64,000 nt of DNA from Henckelia pumila (Eukaryota > Streptophyta > Magnoliopsida > Lamiales > Gesneriaceae): positions 140,065,402-140,129,401 of the forward strand of contig NC_133122.1 of the NCBI RefSeq assembly GCF_033568475.1, read 5' to 3'. Shown here piece by piece: positions 43,205 to 54,979 of the stretch. Numbering within the stretch: position 1 is the stretch's first letter; the number at the start of each line of letters is the position of its first letter. The translations under genes and the position numbers were made by a program. The notes beneath the pieces were generated by a model. That model was given only the letters and a program-made list of their open reading frames with translations, was not told the origin of the DNA and did no database searches.

Positions 43205-44262
43205 AAAAGCTAAGGATGAGGGGGAAGCTGTTGTTGTTGCTGATGGTTATGAGGCCGCTGAAGCACTGAATTTAACTGGACAAGATCCTATAAATGAGTG
43301 GATATTAGACTCGGGATGCTCATTCCATATGTGTCCTAATAAGTCTTGGTTTGAGAAAATCAAAGAATCTGAGGAAGGGGTGGTGTTACTTGAAACAATA
43401 AAGCTTGCAAAATTAAAGGTATTGGAAGTATAAAACTGAGAATGCATGATGGTACAGACAAGATCTTGCAAGAAGTCAGACTGGTAACTGAATTAAAAAG
43501 GAACTTGATATCTCTTGGAACCTTGGACTCACTTGGTTATGTGTTCAAATCAGAAAGGGGAACACTTAAGGTAATTAAAGGGTCCCTTTTGGTCATGAAA
43601 GCAGTAAAGAAAAACTCTTTGTATACTCTACTAGGAAGCACAGTTATTGGAGGTGCAGCAGTGGTACAAGAAAGAGTGATTAACACACAATTATGGCACT
43701 TAAGGTTTGGCCACTTGAGTAAAAGTGGCCTACAGGATTTAGCCAAGCAAAATTTATTGTGTGGGGACAAGATCACTGATCTGGATCTTTGTGAGCATTG
43801 TGTGTTTGGCAAAGCAAAGAGGGAAAAGTTCCAGCAGGCAGTTCATACATCAGCTAAACCACTGCAGTATGTTCACTTTGATCTTTGGGGTCCATCAAGG
43901 ACAGAAACAAATGGAGGAGGTAGATATTTCATGTCCATAATTGATGACTTTACAAGAAGACTTTGGGTTTATGTACTCAAGACTAAGGATGAAGCTCTGA
44001 GCAAGTTTAAAGACTGGTTCAAATAACAGAAACCAAACTAGACATGAAAGTGAAGAACTTGAGGACTGATAATTGTTTGGAATATTGCTCTGAGGAATTT
44101 GCACAATATTGTAAGTCTAAGGGGATCACAAGGCAAAGGAAAAACCCAAGAACTCCACAGCAAAATGGATTGGCAGAGATAATGATCGAACTTTGCTTGA
44201 AAGATAAGGTGTATGTTGCTATATGCTGGTCTTCCAAAGTCATTTTGTGGTGAGGCACTATC
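43205..44262 (+). pseudogene. Copia protease and integrase region, broken
   Basis: After the gag stop the same frame continues through the protease active site 'WILDSGCSFHMC' (about 43300-43332). From 43442 a frame encodes the pre-integrase zinc module ('LWHLRFGHLS', 'CEHCVFGKAK') and the first integrase segment ('VHFDLWGPS', 'FMSIIDDFTRRLWVYV'). A stop and frameshifts follow near 44026. 44044-44253 has '[14 protein letters not shown]' and 'TPQQNGLAE', carrying the second Asp and the Glu of the DDE triad. No functional integrase could be made. Confidence 0.88.
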
Positions 44263-45276
44263 TACTGCATGTTACCTGATAAACAGAAGTCCTTCTAGTG
44301 CAATAGGCTTCAAGACTCCTATGGAATTATGGAGTGGAACTCCATATGATTAATCAAAGCTCAAGATATTTGGTTGCTTAGCATATGCTCATATCAAGCA
44401 AGATAAGCTGGAACCAAGAGCCTTGAGGTGTGTTTTCATAGGGTATCCCGAGGGAGTCAAAGGGTATAAGGTATGGAACATGGAGTCTATTGGCACAAGA
44501 TGCTTCAATACCAAGGATGTCACATTTGATGAAACAAGATTTGGATATTTAGTAAACAAAGAACCGAATGTCCAAAAAGATGTTATTCTGAATGAATCTC
44601 AGGCTGAGGTGGAGCTTATGAAGGAGAATTCATTACAGGAAAGTAAGGAACACTTTGAAACAGTGCAGCTAACAGAAGATGTGTCAAGTAAGGAGGATCT
44701 AAGTACTTATGAGCTGGCCAGAGATAGAACAAGGAGGGAAACAAGGCCTCCTCAAAGACTTGGCTATGCTGATTTGACATGGTATGCATTAACTATAGCA
44801 GAACAGGTGAATCAAATTGAACCATCAAATTATAGGGAAGAAATGTCTGGAAAACACAGAAAGCATTGGTCAGAAGCAATGGATGATGAGTTCAGCTCAC
44901 TAATAAAGAACAACACCTGGAAACTTGTCACCAGACCACAAAAACAAAGAGTTCTTGGATGTAAATGGATTTACAAAGTGAAAGAAGCTAGAAGAGCAGA
45001 TAACAAGCTGAAATTTAAAGCAATATTAGTTGCAAAAAGTTATGCTCAAATTGAAGGGATTAACTTCAATGAAATATACTCTCCAGTAGTGAAACTTTGT
45101 TCAATAAGAATAGTTCTTGCAGCTGCCGTAAACTGGATTGGGACCTAGAACAGCTTGATGTTAAGACAGCCTTCTTGCATGGAGAATTAGAAGAGATTAT
45201 CTACATGGAACAGCTGGAGGGATACATAATGCCTAGAAATGAAAACAAAGTGTGCTTGTTGAACAGATCATTGTAT
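44263..45276 (+). pseudogene. Copia reverse transcriptase, first part (interrupted by CACTA)
   Basis: 44423-45148 encodes the integrase C-terminal region ('CVFIGYPEGVKGYKVW') and the start of reverse transcriptase ('NNTWKLVTRPQKQRVLGCKWIYKVK', written in full only as these landmarks). A frameshift near 45140 moves to a frame with 'LEQLDVKTAFLHGEL'. At 45276 the CACTA element begins, and the coding text resumes after its duplicated TAT at 49775 in the conserved region that normally follows. Confidence 0.88.
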
Positions 45277-45305
45277 CACTACAAAAAAACACCTTTTTTA
45301 GAAGC

Positions 45306-46190
45306 GATTTTTTAAGAGCGGCTTCAAAACCGCTCTTGAAAGTTGCAAGTAGGATAAATTTTGAGCGAACCATTTGTTTTGTCTGACCTTTTAAGAGCGT
45401 TTTTGAAACCGCGACTACAGATTGTGTGTAACAGCGGTTTGTACAAACCATTGCTATCAACCGTTTCTATTGATATAATATTTAGGAGCACTCCTGATAC
45501 TGGTCTTACTGAATAGATATAGCAACAATTATTTGTAAATTGTTGCTATCATTCGCTCTTATTGTGCTAACCTTTAGGATCAAGTTTGAGCCCGCTTATA
45601 ATGAGTACTTTTAACAACGATTTATTCATTTGTTGTTATATACCGTTTCTATTGCGTTATTTTTTAAGATCTATTTTTATACCACTCTTATAAAATACTT
45701 TTAGGTGCGGTTTATACAAATCGTTCTCTAAACCGTTCGTAAAAGTTCAGGCAATAGAATCGATTTATATTATCGTTTGTATTGAGTTAACTTTTAGAGA
45801 CGGTCATAAAAGCACAAATATCAACCGTTTCTATTGATATAATATTTAGGAGCACTTCTGATACTGTTCTGGCTAAATAGTTATAGCAACAATTATTTGT
45901 AAATCGTTGCTATCATTCGCTCTTATTGTGCTAACCTTTAGGAACAATTTTGAGCCCGCTTCTAATGAGTACTTTTAACAACTATTTATTCAGTTGTTGC
46001 TATATACCGTTTCTATTGCGTTATTTTGTAAGATCGATTTTTATACCACTCTTATAAAATATTTTTATGTGTGGTTTTTACAAATCGTTCTCTAAACCGT
46101 TCGTAAAAATTCAGGCAATAGAATCGATTTCTACTATCGTTTGTATTGCCTTAATTTTTAGAAACGGTCATAAAAGCACTGATATTGGAC
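45306..46190. repeat. Left subterminal repeats of the CACTA element, with a 364-bp tandem duplication
   Basis: The first dyad is AAGAGCGG and CCGCTCTT at 45314-45337. Two 364-bp copies follow: 45458-45821 and 45822-46185, starting CAACCGTTTCTATTGATA. They contain further (A)ACCGTTC motifs. Non-coding. Confidence 0.85.
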
Positions 46191-48033
46191 ACTTTGTGCA
46201 TTGTTTCATGTGAATCGATGTCATAAAATACTTCTATAGGTTTACTTCAAAGAGCACTTTTACAAAACACTAATATTAAATATTTTTTGTAGCAATTTGT
46301 ATGTACTTTATTGTAAACCAGTTCCATTGATTTTTTTTAAATTTAAAAAAAGTGTTTAAATAACACTCCTACTAAATGCTTTTATTAATTTTGATGCAAT
46401 TTAAATGATTAAAATAAACAATAATAAACTAAAAATTATTATAAATGACAATTCATTCACTAAATAGCATCTCTTAAAATATATAATCCAATTAAAATTA
46501 TTAATTTAATGAAATTTTGATTTTTTCGGTCGATTCGATTTTTACATATATAATCTGAAATCGAACCAAACATCTAGCATCTCCTAACACTTGTTCGTCT
46601 GTGTAGACTCATCCCAGTTAAAAATCCAACCCGATCAATTAAGATTGAAATTAAAACTTGCTTATTAGACCAAATTCGAGGTAAATTTTTTGTTACATTA
46701 CAACTTATAAGTTTATAACACGGTCATGATAACACCACTATGTCTAAAAAGTTGGCTTTGTAACATAATTGTTATATTAATTTATTGTTATGTAACTAAA
46801 GTGATCAAACAACGGCGTAAGGGTCGAATGGGTCGGATCGACCCTCCAGACTAACTAATTTGAAAAAAAAAACTAAAATACCTGATATTTCAAACAAAAA
46901 TATTAGTGATTTTACACAATAATAAATACCACAATAAAAAATCATACAAAATTTTAATGCAACGATTATATTTGTATAAAATCTCACGTACCCATATAAT
47001 ATGAATGACATAAATAGGAACTTCATTATGCAAAAAATTCCAATAATATAAGATATTAAAACACATCAAAATATTAGTTTAAAAAGTTTCAAAAAAACTC
47101 ACATAAAATATAATAAGTGTCTTGATGCTAAAACAATTTGCAAAAATTTAACAAAAAATTAAAAATCTTATCTTTGTAAAACTGACTGGTCACCTCGGTT
47201 AACCACAACATGTGCGTATTTAGGCCCGCCTTTAAATTGACTAATAAAGCTATAACTCAACTCATCAATTTAAAGCTATAACTCAACTCATCAATTTCTC
47301 TTGGAGACTCTATATATGACCACATTTTCGATGATTGTATCCACAAACAACAAATATCTTAATAAACAATTTAATATATTTAATTTGATACTTAGTTAGT
47401 GCTTTAAATTATTAAATATAATTCTTAGAAACAAAAAAAATTGAAAGCAATGACATTCGAATTGAAGTTCATATAATTAAATTAAAAATATAGATACATA
47501 TATTTACTAAATTGTAATTTTTTTACAGTGTAAAATTTTCATTTACTTACATTAAATTATCTCTATACAAAAAATTCCTTAATAATTAATTTGCCTACAC
47601 TTAAGCTATTTATTAGTATTCATTCTTTATATTTTCTAATTATTATGATTACAATTAATTAATTATGTAAAAATAAAATCAAAATTACCGCCAATTTTTT
47701 CCCAATACCAAATAGCCGCCTAATTATTTGGAAAGACCGCCAATGTATATCATAAAATATATGGCCAATTTGAAATCAAATCTGTCGAGATCAATTTTTA
47801 AAGATAAGCTATATCACAACTAATTATAGAACCAACTTTCTATTTTGTTTATTTTGTTATTTAAACCTCTTCATATCTCCTAATCTTGTATTTCTTCCTC
47901 CGGCTGCAATTTCTTTCATATCCCTCGGTATGTTTTTACTTTTTCGTTTGTTTCATCTTTTTTACTTTGAAACTATTTTTAATAGATATCTATTATTATT
48001 TTTAGGTTGATTTTGAATATGAAAAACAAAAGA
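46191..48033. other. CACTA interior, non-coding
   Basis: AT-rich text with no open frames worth naming. A short direct repeat (AAAGCTATAACTCAACTCATC) occurs at about 47248-47290. A TATA-like and pyrimidine-rich leader (about 47860-47930) precedes the exon-like segments to the right. Confidence 0.45.
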
Positions 48034-48660
48034 ATGTGAATGTTGTTTCAAAATATAAGAAGACGATCTGAAAGAGATGAATCAAACAATAGGAGATCTG
48101 GAGATGAACCTAAATCACGAGACTCGAGATCATATTCTCTATCGCAGATAGAAAATGATTCAATAGGATCGGGACAAAATTATGATAACGAAGAAGGTTT
48201 TTCTTTTTCTTTTTTTGCATGAATTATTGGTTACGTTTCAACTTAAAATAAACCTCATGTTTTGCATATGTTTTTTAGGTCGTAATGTGGATATGTGTTT
48301 GCCCCAAAACCAACCAAGGATCTAGAAGCACAAAGGAAAATGGAAATGGAGCAGATGCGACAGACGCAAAATTTTCAGTTACAAAATTTTACTCGTGTAA
48401 TTCAAAGATGGTATCTGGAACTGCCGGAGGATCTCGTGGGCCAGAATTTTTGCCTTCACAGGTAATCACATGTCTAATACTATTATTATATTACACTAAT
48501 GAATCAATTTAAGAAAAAATTTGTATAAATATGTGATATTAAATTTTATTTTTTAGATGGCAACTATCATGGCAAGTATTATGCAGGAACAAGAAAATAT
48601 TCCATCAAATGCACATGAAAGTAATCGTAGATCTCCATCGCTATCAGAGAATAATGAATA
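48034..48660 (+). pseudogene. Exon-like remnants inside the CACTA element
   Basis: 48040-48200 encodes a hydrophilic Arg/Ser/Asp-rich peptide ('RRRSERDESNNRRSGDE'). It is followed by an AT-rich, intron-like gap ending TTTTTTAG at 48280. Then about 48300-48461 can be read as a Gln/Met-rich helix ('EAQRKMEMEQMRQTQNF') ending before a GTAATC donor-like site. After another gap ending TTTTTTAG, 48558-48660 reads 'MATIMASIMQEQENIPSN' to a TAA. This three-exon arrangement is compatible with the tail of an En/Spm-type transposase gene or a captured host fragment. I do not recognise the protein, and frames are not fully consistent. Confidence 0.4.
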
Positions 48661-48999
48661 AATTTAATTTTTAAGAAACATTTTTATTTAGTTAGAAATT
48701 CTTGTTATGTTTTGAATTTTAGAGATTTTCATTTATTTTATATTAACAATTGGAATAATATTGTTATTTTTTTGGACGTAAGTTTTTTTGTTTTATACGT
48801 TCAATTTGTTAATTAGGATAACAATATTAGAGGTTTTTATTATTTAATTTGTGATCATTTATTTGTAAAAATAAGAAAATTAAAAAATTGCTAAATTTGT
48901 ACGCAATTTGAATAATTATATGTAAGTCATTCAATTTTTCTTAAATCTTAAATTACAAATTTGATTCAAACTGCTTTAAATGTCTCAAAAACCGCTTCT

Positions 49000-49760
49000 A
49001 TATCTATTATTTTATGAATTGTCCGAAACTAATCTCTTATCCACGGCTTGAAAATGATCCTAAATTTCTTCAAATTTATGGCTTTACAAGCGCTTTCAAA
49101 GTATTTGTAAAACATTATTATTAGGATCGATTGGGAATCACTCCAATATATCCGATCTCAAGATTGGTTAATAACCGCTCATACATCCAAAGGCTTCAAG
49201 ATCGTTCTCGATCACTCTTAAATTACTAGTTACATGAGTGGTTTGAAATCGCTCTCATAGCTCTGATGTATAGAAGCGATCAAAAACCATTATTAAACAC
49301 ACAGGTTTCGATATGGTTTAAAACCATCCTTATATTTGTCGTTTTAACATCATTTTTTAACTAGTCTTATATCCACAACTAGTAGGAGTGGTCACACCGG
49401 TCCTATATTTCTAACATCAATAGCATTTTACAATCGTTCTTATATCCATGTCTTGTAGCACTGGTGAAAAAACGTTCTTACATATTGCTTATTTCGAAGT
49501 GGTTTGCAACCACTCTTGTCTTTACAACTACAGGATTGGTTTGAAACCGTTGCTATTTGCATGATATCTAAGAACGGTTATTACCCGCGCTTATAACAAA
49601 CAATTGGAGCGGTTTTCCAGTTTTCATTGGAAAAACTGTTGCTATAAGATATAGGGATGGTGATAAGAGGAACGGTCTGGTAACTGTTGGTAATAGTTTA
49701 AGATCGGTGGAAAACCACTCTTAAAACTGAAAAAAAAAAACCGTTCTTATATGGCTATTT
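49000..49760. repeat. Right subterminal repeats of the CACTA element
   Basis: Repeated motifs of the kind GGTTTGAAACCGCTCT or its complement alternate in both orientations (for example 49228-49262, 49490-49560, 49700-49745) up to the terminal repeat. Non-coding. Confidence 0.85.
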
Positions 49761-49774
49761 TTTTTGTAGTGTAT

Positions 49775-50446
49775 GGCTTAAAGAAGAGTCCTCGAAAATG
49801 GAATAAAATATTTGATGATTTCATGATGAAACTCAAGTTTCTGAGAAGCAACTATGACAATTGCGTATACATCATGAAACAAGGAAAACAAGTGACACTG
49901 CTGCTACTACTTTATGTGGATGATATTTTGATTGCAAGCAAAGATAAATTGGAAATCTAAAGAATAAAGGATAAGCTAAGTTCAGAATTTGACATGAAAG
50001 ATTTGGGTGAAGCCAAGAGGATCTTAGGCATGAATATCATAAGGGAAAGGGAATTGAGAAGATTAAACTTGTATCAATCAGTTTAAATGAAGAAAGTATT
50101 ACTGAGATTCAACATGAATCAATGCAAAACAGTAAGCACACCAGTAGCATAAAACATCAGACTTTCTTTAGAGCAGTCACCTAAAACCGAGGAAGAAAGG
50201 CAAGATATGAAAGATAATCCTTATGCTAGTGGTGTTGGCAGTATAATGTATGTTATGGTATGCAGTAGACCTGATCTAGCATATTCCATAAGCTTAGTTT
50301 CAAGGTTCATGTTAGATCCTGGAGCAGAACACTAGAAGGCTCTTAAGTATGTGATGAGATACTTAAGAGGATCATCACTCTTGGGACTAAGTTTTTGAGA
50401 TCAAGGAAGCAAATAAAATCCCATAGTTGGATATGTAGACGCAGAC
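49775..50446 (+). pseudogene. Copia reverse transcriptase, second part, and RNase H (cut by Gypsy LTR)
   Basis: The frame resumes with the conserved 'LKKSPRKWNKIFDDF' and reaches the catalytic 'LYVDDILIA' at about 49911-49938. Stops at about 49958, 50084, 50150, 50334 and 50400 interrupt the following connection and RNase H start ('GSIMYVMVCSRPDLAYSIS'). The last codons, 'VGYVDAD' (50426-50446), begin RNase H and are cut by the TG of the Tekay-type LTR at 50447. The 3' part of the Copia lies beyond the window. Confidence 0.9.
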
Positions 50447-51857
50447 TGTAGTGATCCGTATCCATAATTAACGATTAATGAGTATATTAATCGTGTGATC
50501 GAGTTTTGCTTTATTAATACATGATTAAGGAAGTTTCGGTTGGATTAACGAACTTCAGAAATGGATTCGGAATGATCGGAAATGACCCGAAGGGTGACCA
50601 GGAACGGAAGCAACGTTCTGGCAGCTGTTGTCATCCGTGACATCAACAATATTACGTCATTGCTTACGCACTTGATGGGACATCAGAAGCAACGATGGGG
50701 ATCGGAAGCAACGTTCGTCAGGCAGAACGGACGCAATGAACCCGAACGGATGAAACGTTCCGTATCTATAAATAGAGGGTCCGAGAGCTCATTTCTCGCA
50801 CCTCTCTCCTCTTTTTTCTCTCGACTTCTAGGCCTTCTAACTCAGATCTAGGGAGATCTAGGCTTTCTATAGGAATTCTGGAAGTGGAACAACGATCTAG
50901 ACTTCGTAGCGGAGCTGTGGCCTAGTTTTGAGGCTATCGACAGCAAAGTGCTAACGACGGACGCATGTATAGCTTTGGCTTCCTAAAAATATTTAGGAGT
51001 ATAGAATAGCTTAGTTAAGGCTTTTACAGCTTAATTTTGATGCATGGGTAATTGCATTGTAGTAGCAGTAGACTAAACTAGTAGGCTTGGAGTTTAGACC
51101 AGAGGAGCTAGGTTTTGACCAGCAGTGTTAGAGGTACGTAAGTACTGACCGAGATAGCCGACATGATATATTTGTATGTATGTTGCATGAGTATGTGCTA
51201 TATGTTTTCCTATGTTTTAGCATGTTTTTCGACCTTAGCACATGCATGATTTTATGTGTGACTGCGTCTGGAGAGATGTGAGTCATTGACAGTCTCCATA
51301 GGGAACAGTGATCTCATGTTGGACTCGAGTCAGGTATGATAGTTTCCATATGGGACTTGTATCCTATTTTTGATTCGGGTCTGGATGGGGTTGGCTCAGC
51401 CCTGATATAGAAATATACGAGTATCCAAGGAGTCGCTCTCTAGCCGGTACTATATATTTCTGGCGCCATGAGCAAGTGTTTTACCTGGGATTTTAAATCA
51501 TTTGTGTGCGCATATTTGTACATATATCATTGCTTATGTATTGAGTGTTATCGCTCATGCCCCTGTGTTTGGGTATTGTGGTGTACCTTGTGGTGGGGCA
51601 GGTTTGAGGCTGGACGGTCCAGGCGGCGCTCAGCAGGATTGAGGATCCGAGAGTGTGAGGTTTTAGAGGGTAGGGATTTGTTTATCCTGAACCTTCGATT
51701 TGGTTGTATAATGGTATTTATACACTTTTGTTATCGTTGGTTGTATTCTGCCAATTGGATTTGTTCTATTTTTAATTATCCGCTACTTACGCATTAAGTT
51801 TTATTGCATGCTCTATTTAACTCTGATTAGATAGTGGATCTGGGTTGAGTCACTACA
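50447..51857 (+). mobile_element. 5' LTR of the Tekay-type element (1,411 bp)
   Basis: It runs from TGTAGTGATCC to GAGTCACTACA. A TATA box (CTATAAATAG) is at about 50765-50774. The motif CGGAAGCAACGTTC recurs upstream of it. It shares its first ~700 bp with 63084-63800, where a 20-bp insertion (around 63240-63260) is the main length difference. Confidence 0.93.
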
Positions 51858-51862
51858 CTTTT

Positions 51863-51874
51863 TGGTATCAGAGC
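51863..51874 (+). other. Primer-binding site (TGGTATCAGAGC)
   Basis: Exact initiator-Met tRNA PBS motif five bases after the LTR end, as is usual for plant chromoviruses. Confidence 0.9.
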
Positions 51875-51923
51875 GCATTGCATTGGGAATTACATAAAGC
51901 GGATTAAGTAATTATCTGTTCTT

Positions 51924-52930
51924 ATGCGACAGATGACAGATTATGATGAGAGCCACGATAGCGGAGGCGGCGGTCAATGGGGCGATCCGAATGATCGTAG
52001 ACGTCGTCGAGGACAGCCTGAGGAGCGCAAACGAGTGAGCATGCGCAGGTTTAAGGAGGTTAGCCCAAAGCCCTTTACAGGAGGTGAGACGCTAGAGGAG
52101 GCTGAGGATTGGCTCGAGAGGATGGAGCAGTGTTTTCAGGAGTTCCGTTGCACAGACAAGGATAAGATGGAGATTCTTGCCTTTATGCTTGAGGGACGAG
52201 CGAGGAAGTGGTGGAGATCTACTTCCGCACCATTCATAGCAGCGAGAGGAGTAGCCACGTGGGGCGAGTTCCGTACAGCTTATCAGAGACTGTATTTCCC
52301 TTCAGCTCTACGATAGGCGAAAGCCAGTGAGTTACTGAGTCTGCGACAGGGTACGATGATGATCGAGGAGTACCAGCAGAAGTTCTTTGATCTGCTACCT
52401 TATTGTCCTCACATTGCCGATAGTTCTATGGCAAAGTATGACCATTTCCTTCAGGGTCTGAACCCTGAGATTCATCGGATGGTTGCTGTGGGAAGTGATA
52501 TGACCTACGAGGGCTTGGTGGACCGTTGTCGCCAGGCAGAGGACAGTATCCGGAGGAACAGGGGACTCTTCTCTTCTTCTTCCAGGTCAGCGAGTGCCAG
52601 TACTTTGGGTCCGAAAGGACAGTCTTTCAAGAATCCAAGAGGTACTTATTCTTCATCTGGATCTGGTGGAGTGCATAATTTTGGTGGTCAGAGACCGAAC
52701 CGATGTCGTTAGTGTAGATGCAGGCATCCGCCAGGACAGTGTGGTCGATCGACCAATGCATGCTTCGTGGTCAGGAGGGTCACATGAAGAGGGATTGTCC
52801 GATGCTGATTGGGGCAGCAAGTGGTTCAGGAGGTTCTCAGGCATCTGTTCAGCCACCTCAGTACCAGCAGCCACCTTATCAGCAGCAGTATTCTCAGCAG
52901 CACCAGCAGCCGCAGCAGTCTTAGCGGCAG
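51924..52930 (+). pseudogene. Chromovirus gag, broken
   Basis: 51924-52316 encodes an Arg-rich N-terminus and the gag core ('FKEVSPKPFTGG', 'AEDWLERMEQCF', 'ARKWWRS'). A TAG at 52314 follows 'FPSALR'. 52356-52712 continues with 'IEEYQQKFFDLLPYCPH' and 'FLQGLNPEIHRMV', ending in a TAG within the zinc-knuckle region. The knuckle ('EGHMKRDCP' at about 52775-52801) is in another frame, followed by a Gln-rich tail (52860-52922) ending in a TAG. At least two stops and one frameshift disable it. Confidence 0.88.
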
Positions 52931-52963
52931 CATACTCAGACTCCTTCTCGGGGTCATTATTAT

Positions 52964-53563
52964 TTGCAGCCACGTGCCCAGGGTCAGGTCTTTGTGCTTA
53001 ACCAGGAACAGGCAGAGGCTGACAGTGATCGGATGATCGCAGGTACCTGTAGTTTATGTGGTTTTCCTGCGCATGTTTTAATTGATACTGGTGCATCGCA
53101 TTCTTTCGTATCAGCACGTTTTGCTAAGAAGTATAAGTTGCCATTCATTCCTTTATACTTCTTGCTGGTAGTTTCTACTCCTATGGGTAGCGAGGTTTTA
53201 GCCAAGCGTCTAGTTGTGGGTTGTATTTTGGATTTCGAGGGACATCAGCATAGTGCTAACCTGATGGTTTTAGCTATGGAGGATTTTGATTGCATCATTG
53301 GGATAGATCTCTTGACTACCTACCGAGCGATAGTGGATTGCTATCAGAGATTTGTTCAGTTCCGACCAGAGGATGGAGAGTTTTGGTATTTCTATGGTGA
53401 GGGAGCGCGACCCCCGATGCCAGTGGTTTCTGCTCTGAAAGCCCGGCGTGCTTTAGAGTCTGGCGGGGAAGGCTATCTTATCTACGCCATTGACGTATCC
53501 TTAGGGGATCCAGATATCCAGGAGATACCAGTGGTTTGTGATTTTCCAGATGTGTTTCCGTAG
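52964..53563 (+). pseudogene. Chromovirus aspartic protease region
   Basis: An open stretch carries the retropepsin active site 'VLIDTGASHSFVS' (about 53076-53112) and the later 'DCIIGIDLL' block. It would mature the polyprotein. It ends in a TAG at 53561, just before the reverse transcriptase region in the same frame, so polyprotein synthesis would stop here. Confidence 0.85.
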
Positions 53564-53575
53564 GAAATTCCAGGT

Positions 53576-54960
53576 TTGCCACCAGTGAGGGAGATCGAGT
53601 TTGGCATTGAGTTACTGCCAGAGACTACACCGATTTCCAGAGCTCCTTATCATTTAGCGCCATCAGAGATGAAAGAGCTGCAGAAGCAATTGCAAGACCT
53701 TCTTGATAAGGGCTACATTCGACCCAGTGTTTCGCCATGGGGAGCCCCAGTGCTGTTTGTCAAGAAGAAGGATGGTTCTATACAGTTGTGTATTGACTAC
53801 CGTCAGTTGAATCAAGTGACAGTGAAGAATAAATATCCTCTTCCGGGGATAGATGATATATTTGATCAGTTGCAGGGTACTTCTGTCTATTCGAAGATTG
53901 ATCTTCGGTTTGGGTATCATCAGTTGCGAGTTCGACAAGAGGATGTTTCTAAGACAGCATTTCGTACGCGGTATGGACACTATGAGTTTCTAGTAATGCC
54001 GTTTGTTCTGACGAATGCTCCAGCTGTTTTTATGGATCTGATGAACAGGGTGTTCCGCGACTTTCTGGATAAGTTCGTGGTAGTGTTCATCGATGATATC
54101 TTGGTTTATTCTCGCAGCATGGATGAGCTTGCCTATCATCTCTACATTGTACTTCAGGTCTTGAGGGAAAGACAGTTGTACGCGAAGCTGAGCAAGTGTG
54201 ACTTCTGGATTGACCGAGTTGTATTCCTTGGTCATGTCATATCACAGGAGGGCGTATCTATTGACCCCAGTAAGACAAAGGCTATTCTGAATTGGTCGCG
54301 TTCGACTACAGCTTCTGAGATTCGTAGTTTCCTTGGTTTGGCAGGATACTACCGGCGTTTTGTGGAGAACTTCTCTCAGATAGCTAGGCCTTTGACACAG
54401 CTGACGAAGAAAGATGCTTATTTCATGTGGTCAGATGCTTGTGAAAAAAGTTTCCGTGAGTTGAGACGTCGGTTGACGACAGCTCCAGTACTTTCCTTAC
54501 CGTTTGGATCAGATGGTTTTGTAGTCTTCATTGATGCTTCTCTCCAGGGTTTGGGGTGCGTGTTGACTCAGAATGGTCACGTGATCGCGTATGCTTCCAA
54601 ACAGTTGAAGACTCACGAGGAGAATTATCCTGTACATGATCTAGAGCTTGCAGCCATTGTCTTTGCTTTGAAGATATGACGTCACTATTTGTATGGATAA
54701 AGATTCAAGATTTTCACCGATAATAAGTTTTTGAAGTATCTGTTCACCCAGGCTGAGTTGAACATACTGCAGCGTCGTTGGATGGATCTGTTGAAATATT
54801 ATGATTGTGAGATCAAGTACCATCCAGGTTCATCAAACCCCGTTGCTGATGCGCTTAGTCGCAAGGTCTATGTTAGTTCCCTTCGTACCAGTTCGATTTC
54901 GAAGGCAGTGGATGAGTGTTGTTCTTTGAGATTCACGTTCCATCATAAGAAAGAATAGCA
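53576..54960 (+). pseudogene. Chromovirus reverse transcriptase and RNase H
   Basis: 53576-54679 is open for 367 codons: '[15 protein letters not shown]' and '[12 protein letters not shown]' precede the catalytic 'FIDDILVYS' (residues 171-179 of this stretch). '[12 protein letters not shown]' marks the connection and '[11 protein letters not shown]' the RNase H start. A TGA replaces a conserved tryptophan at 54677, and RNase H continues in frame to '[10 protein letters not shown]' (about 54835-54865) before a TAG at 54956. 'MPFVLTNAP' has Val where Gly is usual. Apart from the stops the domain is well preserved. Confidence 0.92.
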
Positions 54961-54979
54961 AGGGATTTGTGTTTCTTCT

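Larger units (their letters stand above)
45277..49771 (+). mobile_element. CACTA (En/Spm-type) DNA transposon (4,495 bp)
   Basis: The ends are CACTACAAAAAAA and its complement TTTTTTTGTAGTG. The 3-bp duplication TAT flanks it (45274-45276 and 49772-49774). Removing the element plus one TAT restores the reverse transcriptase reading frame of the host Copia, so boundaries are certain. Both ends are packed with subterminal repeats containing AACCGCTCTT or AAGAGCGGTT (45306-46170 and 49000-49760), the binding-site arrangement expected for CACTA transposases. The interior holds only degraded coding sequence, so this copy is probably non-autonomous. Orientation is given by the weak internal exons. 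Confidence 0.95.

Noticed and set aside
45277..49771. Treating the CACTA interior as an autonomous transposase gene
   Set aside because: No long transposase frame or catalytic domain is visible; only short exon-like fragments remain.
52594..53001. 135-codon Ala/Ser-rich frame overlapping the chromovirus gag tail
   Set aside because: It is an alternative frame of the zinc-knuckle and Gln-rich region; the gag frames around it are the real remnants.
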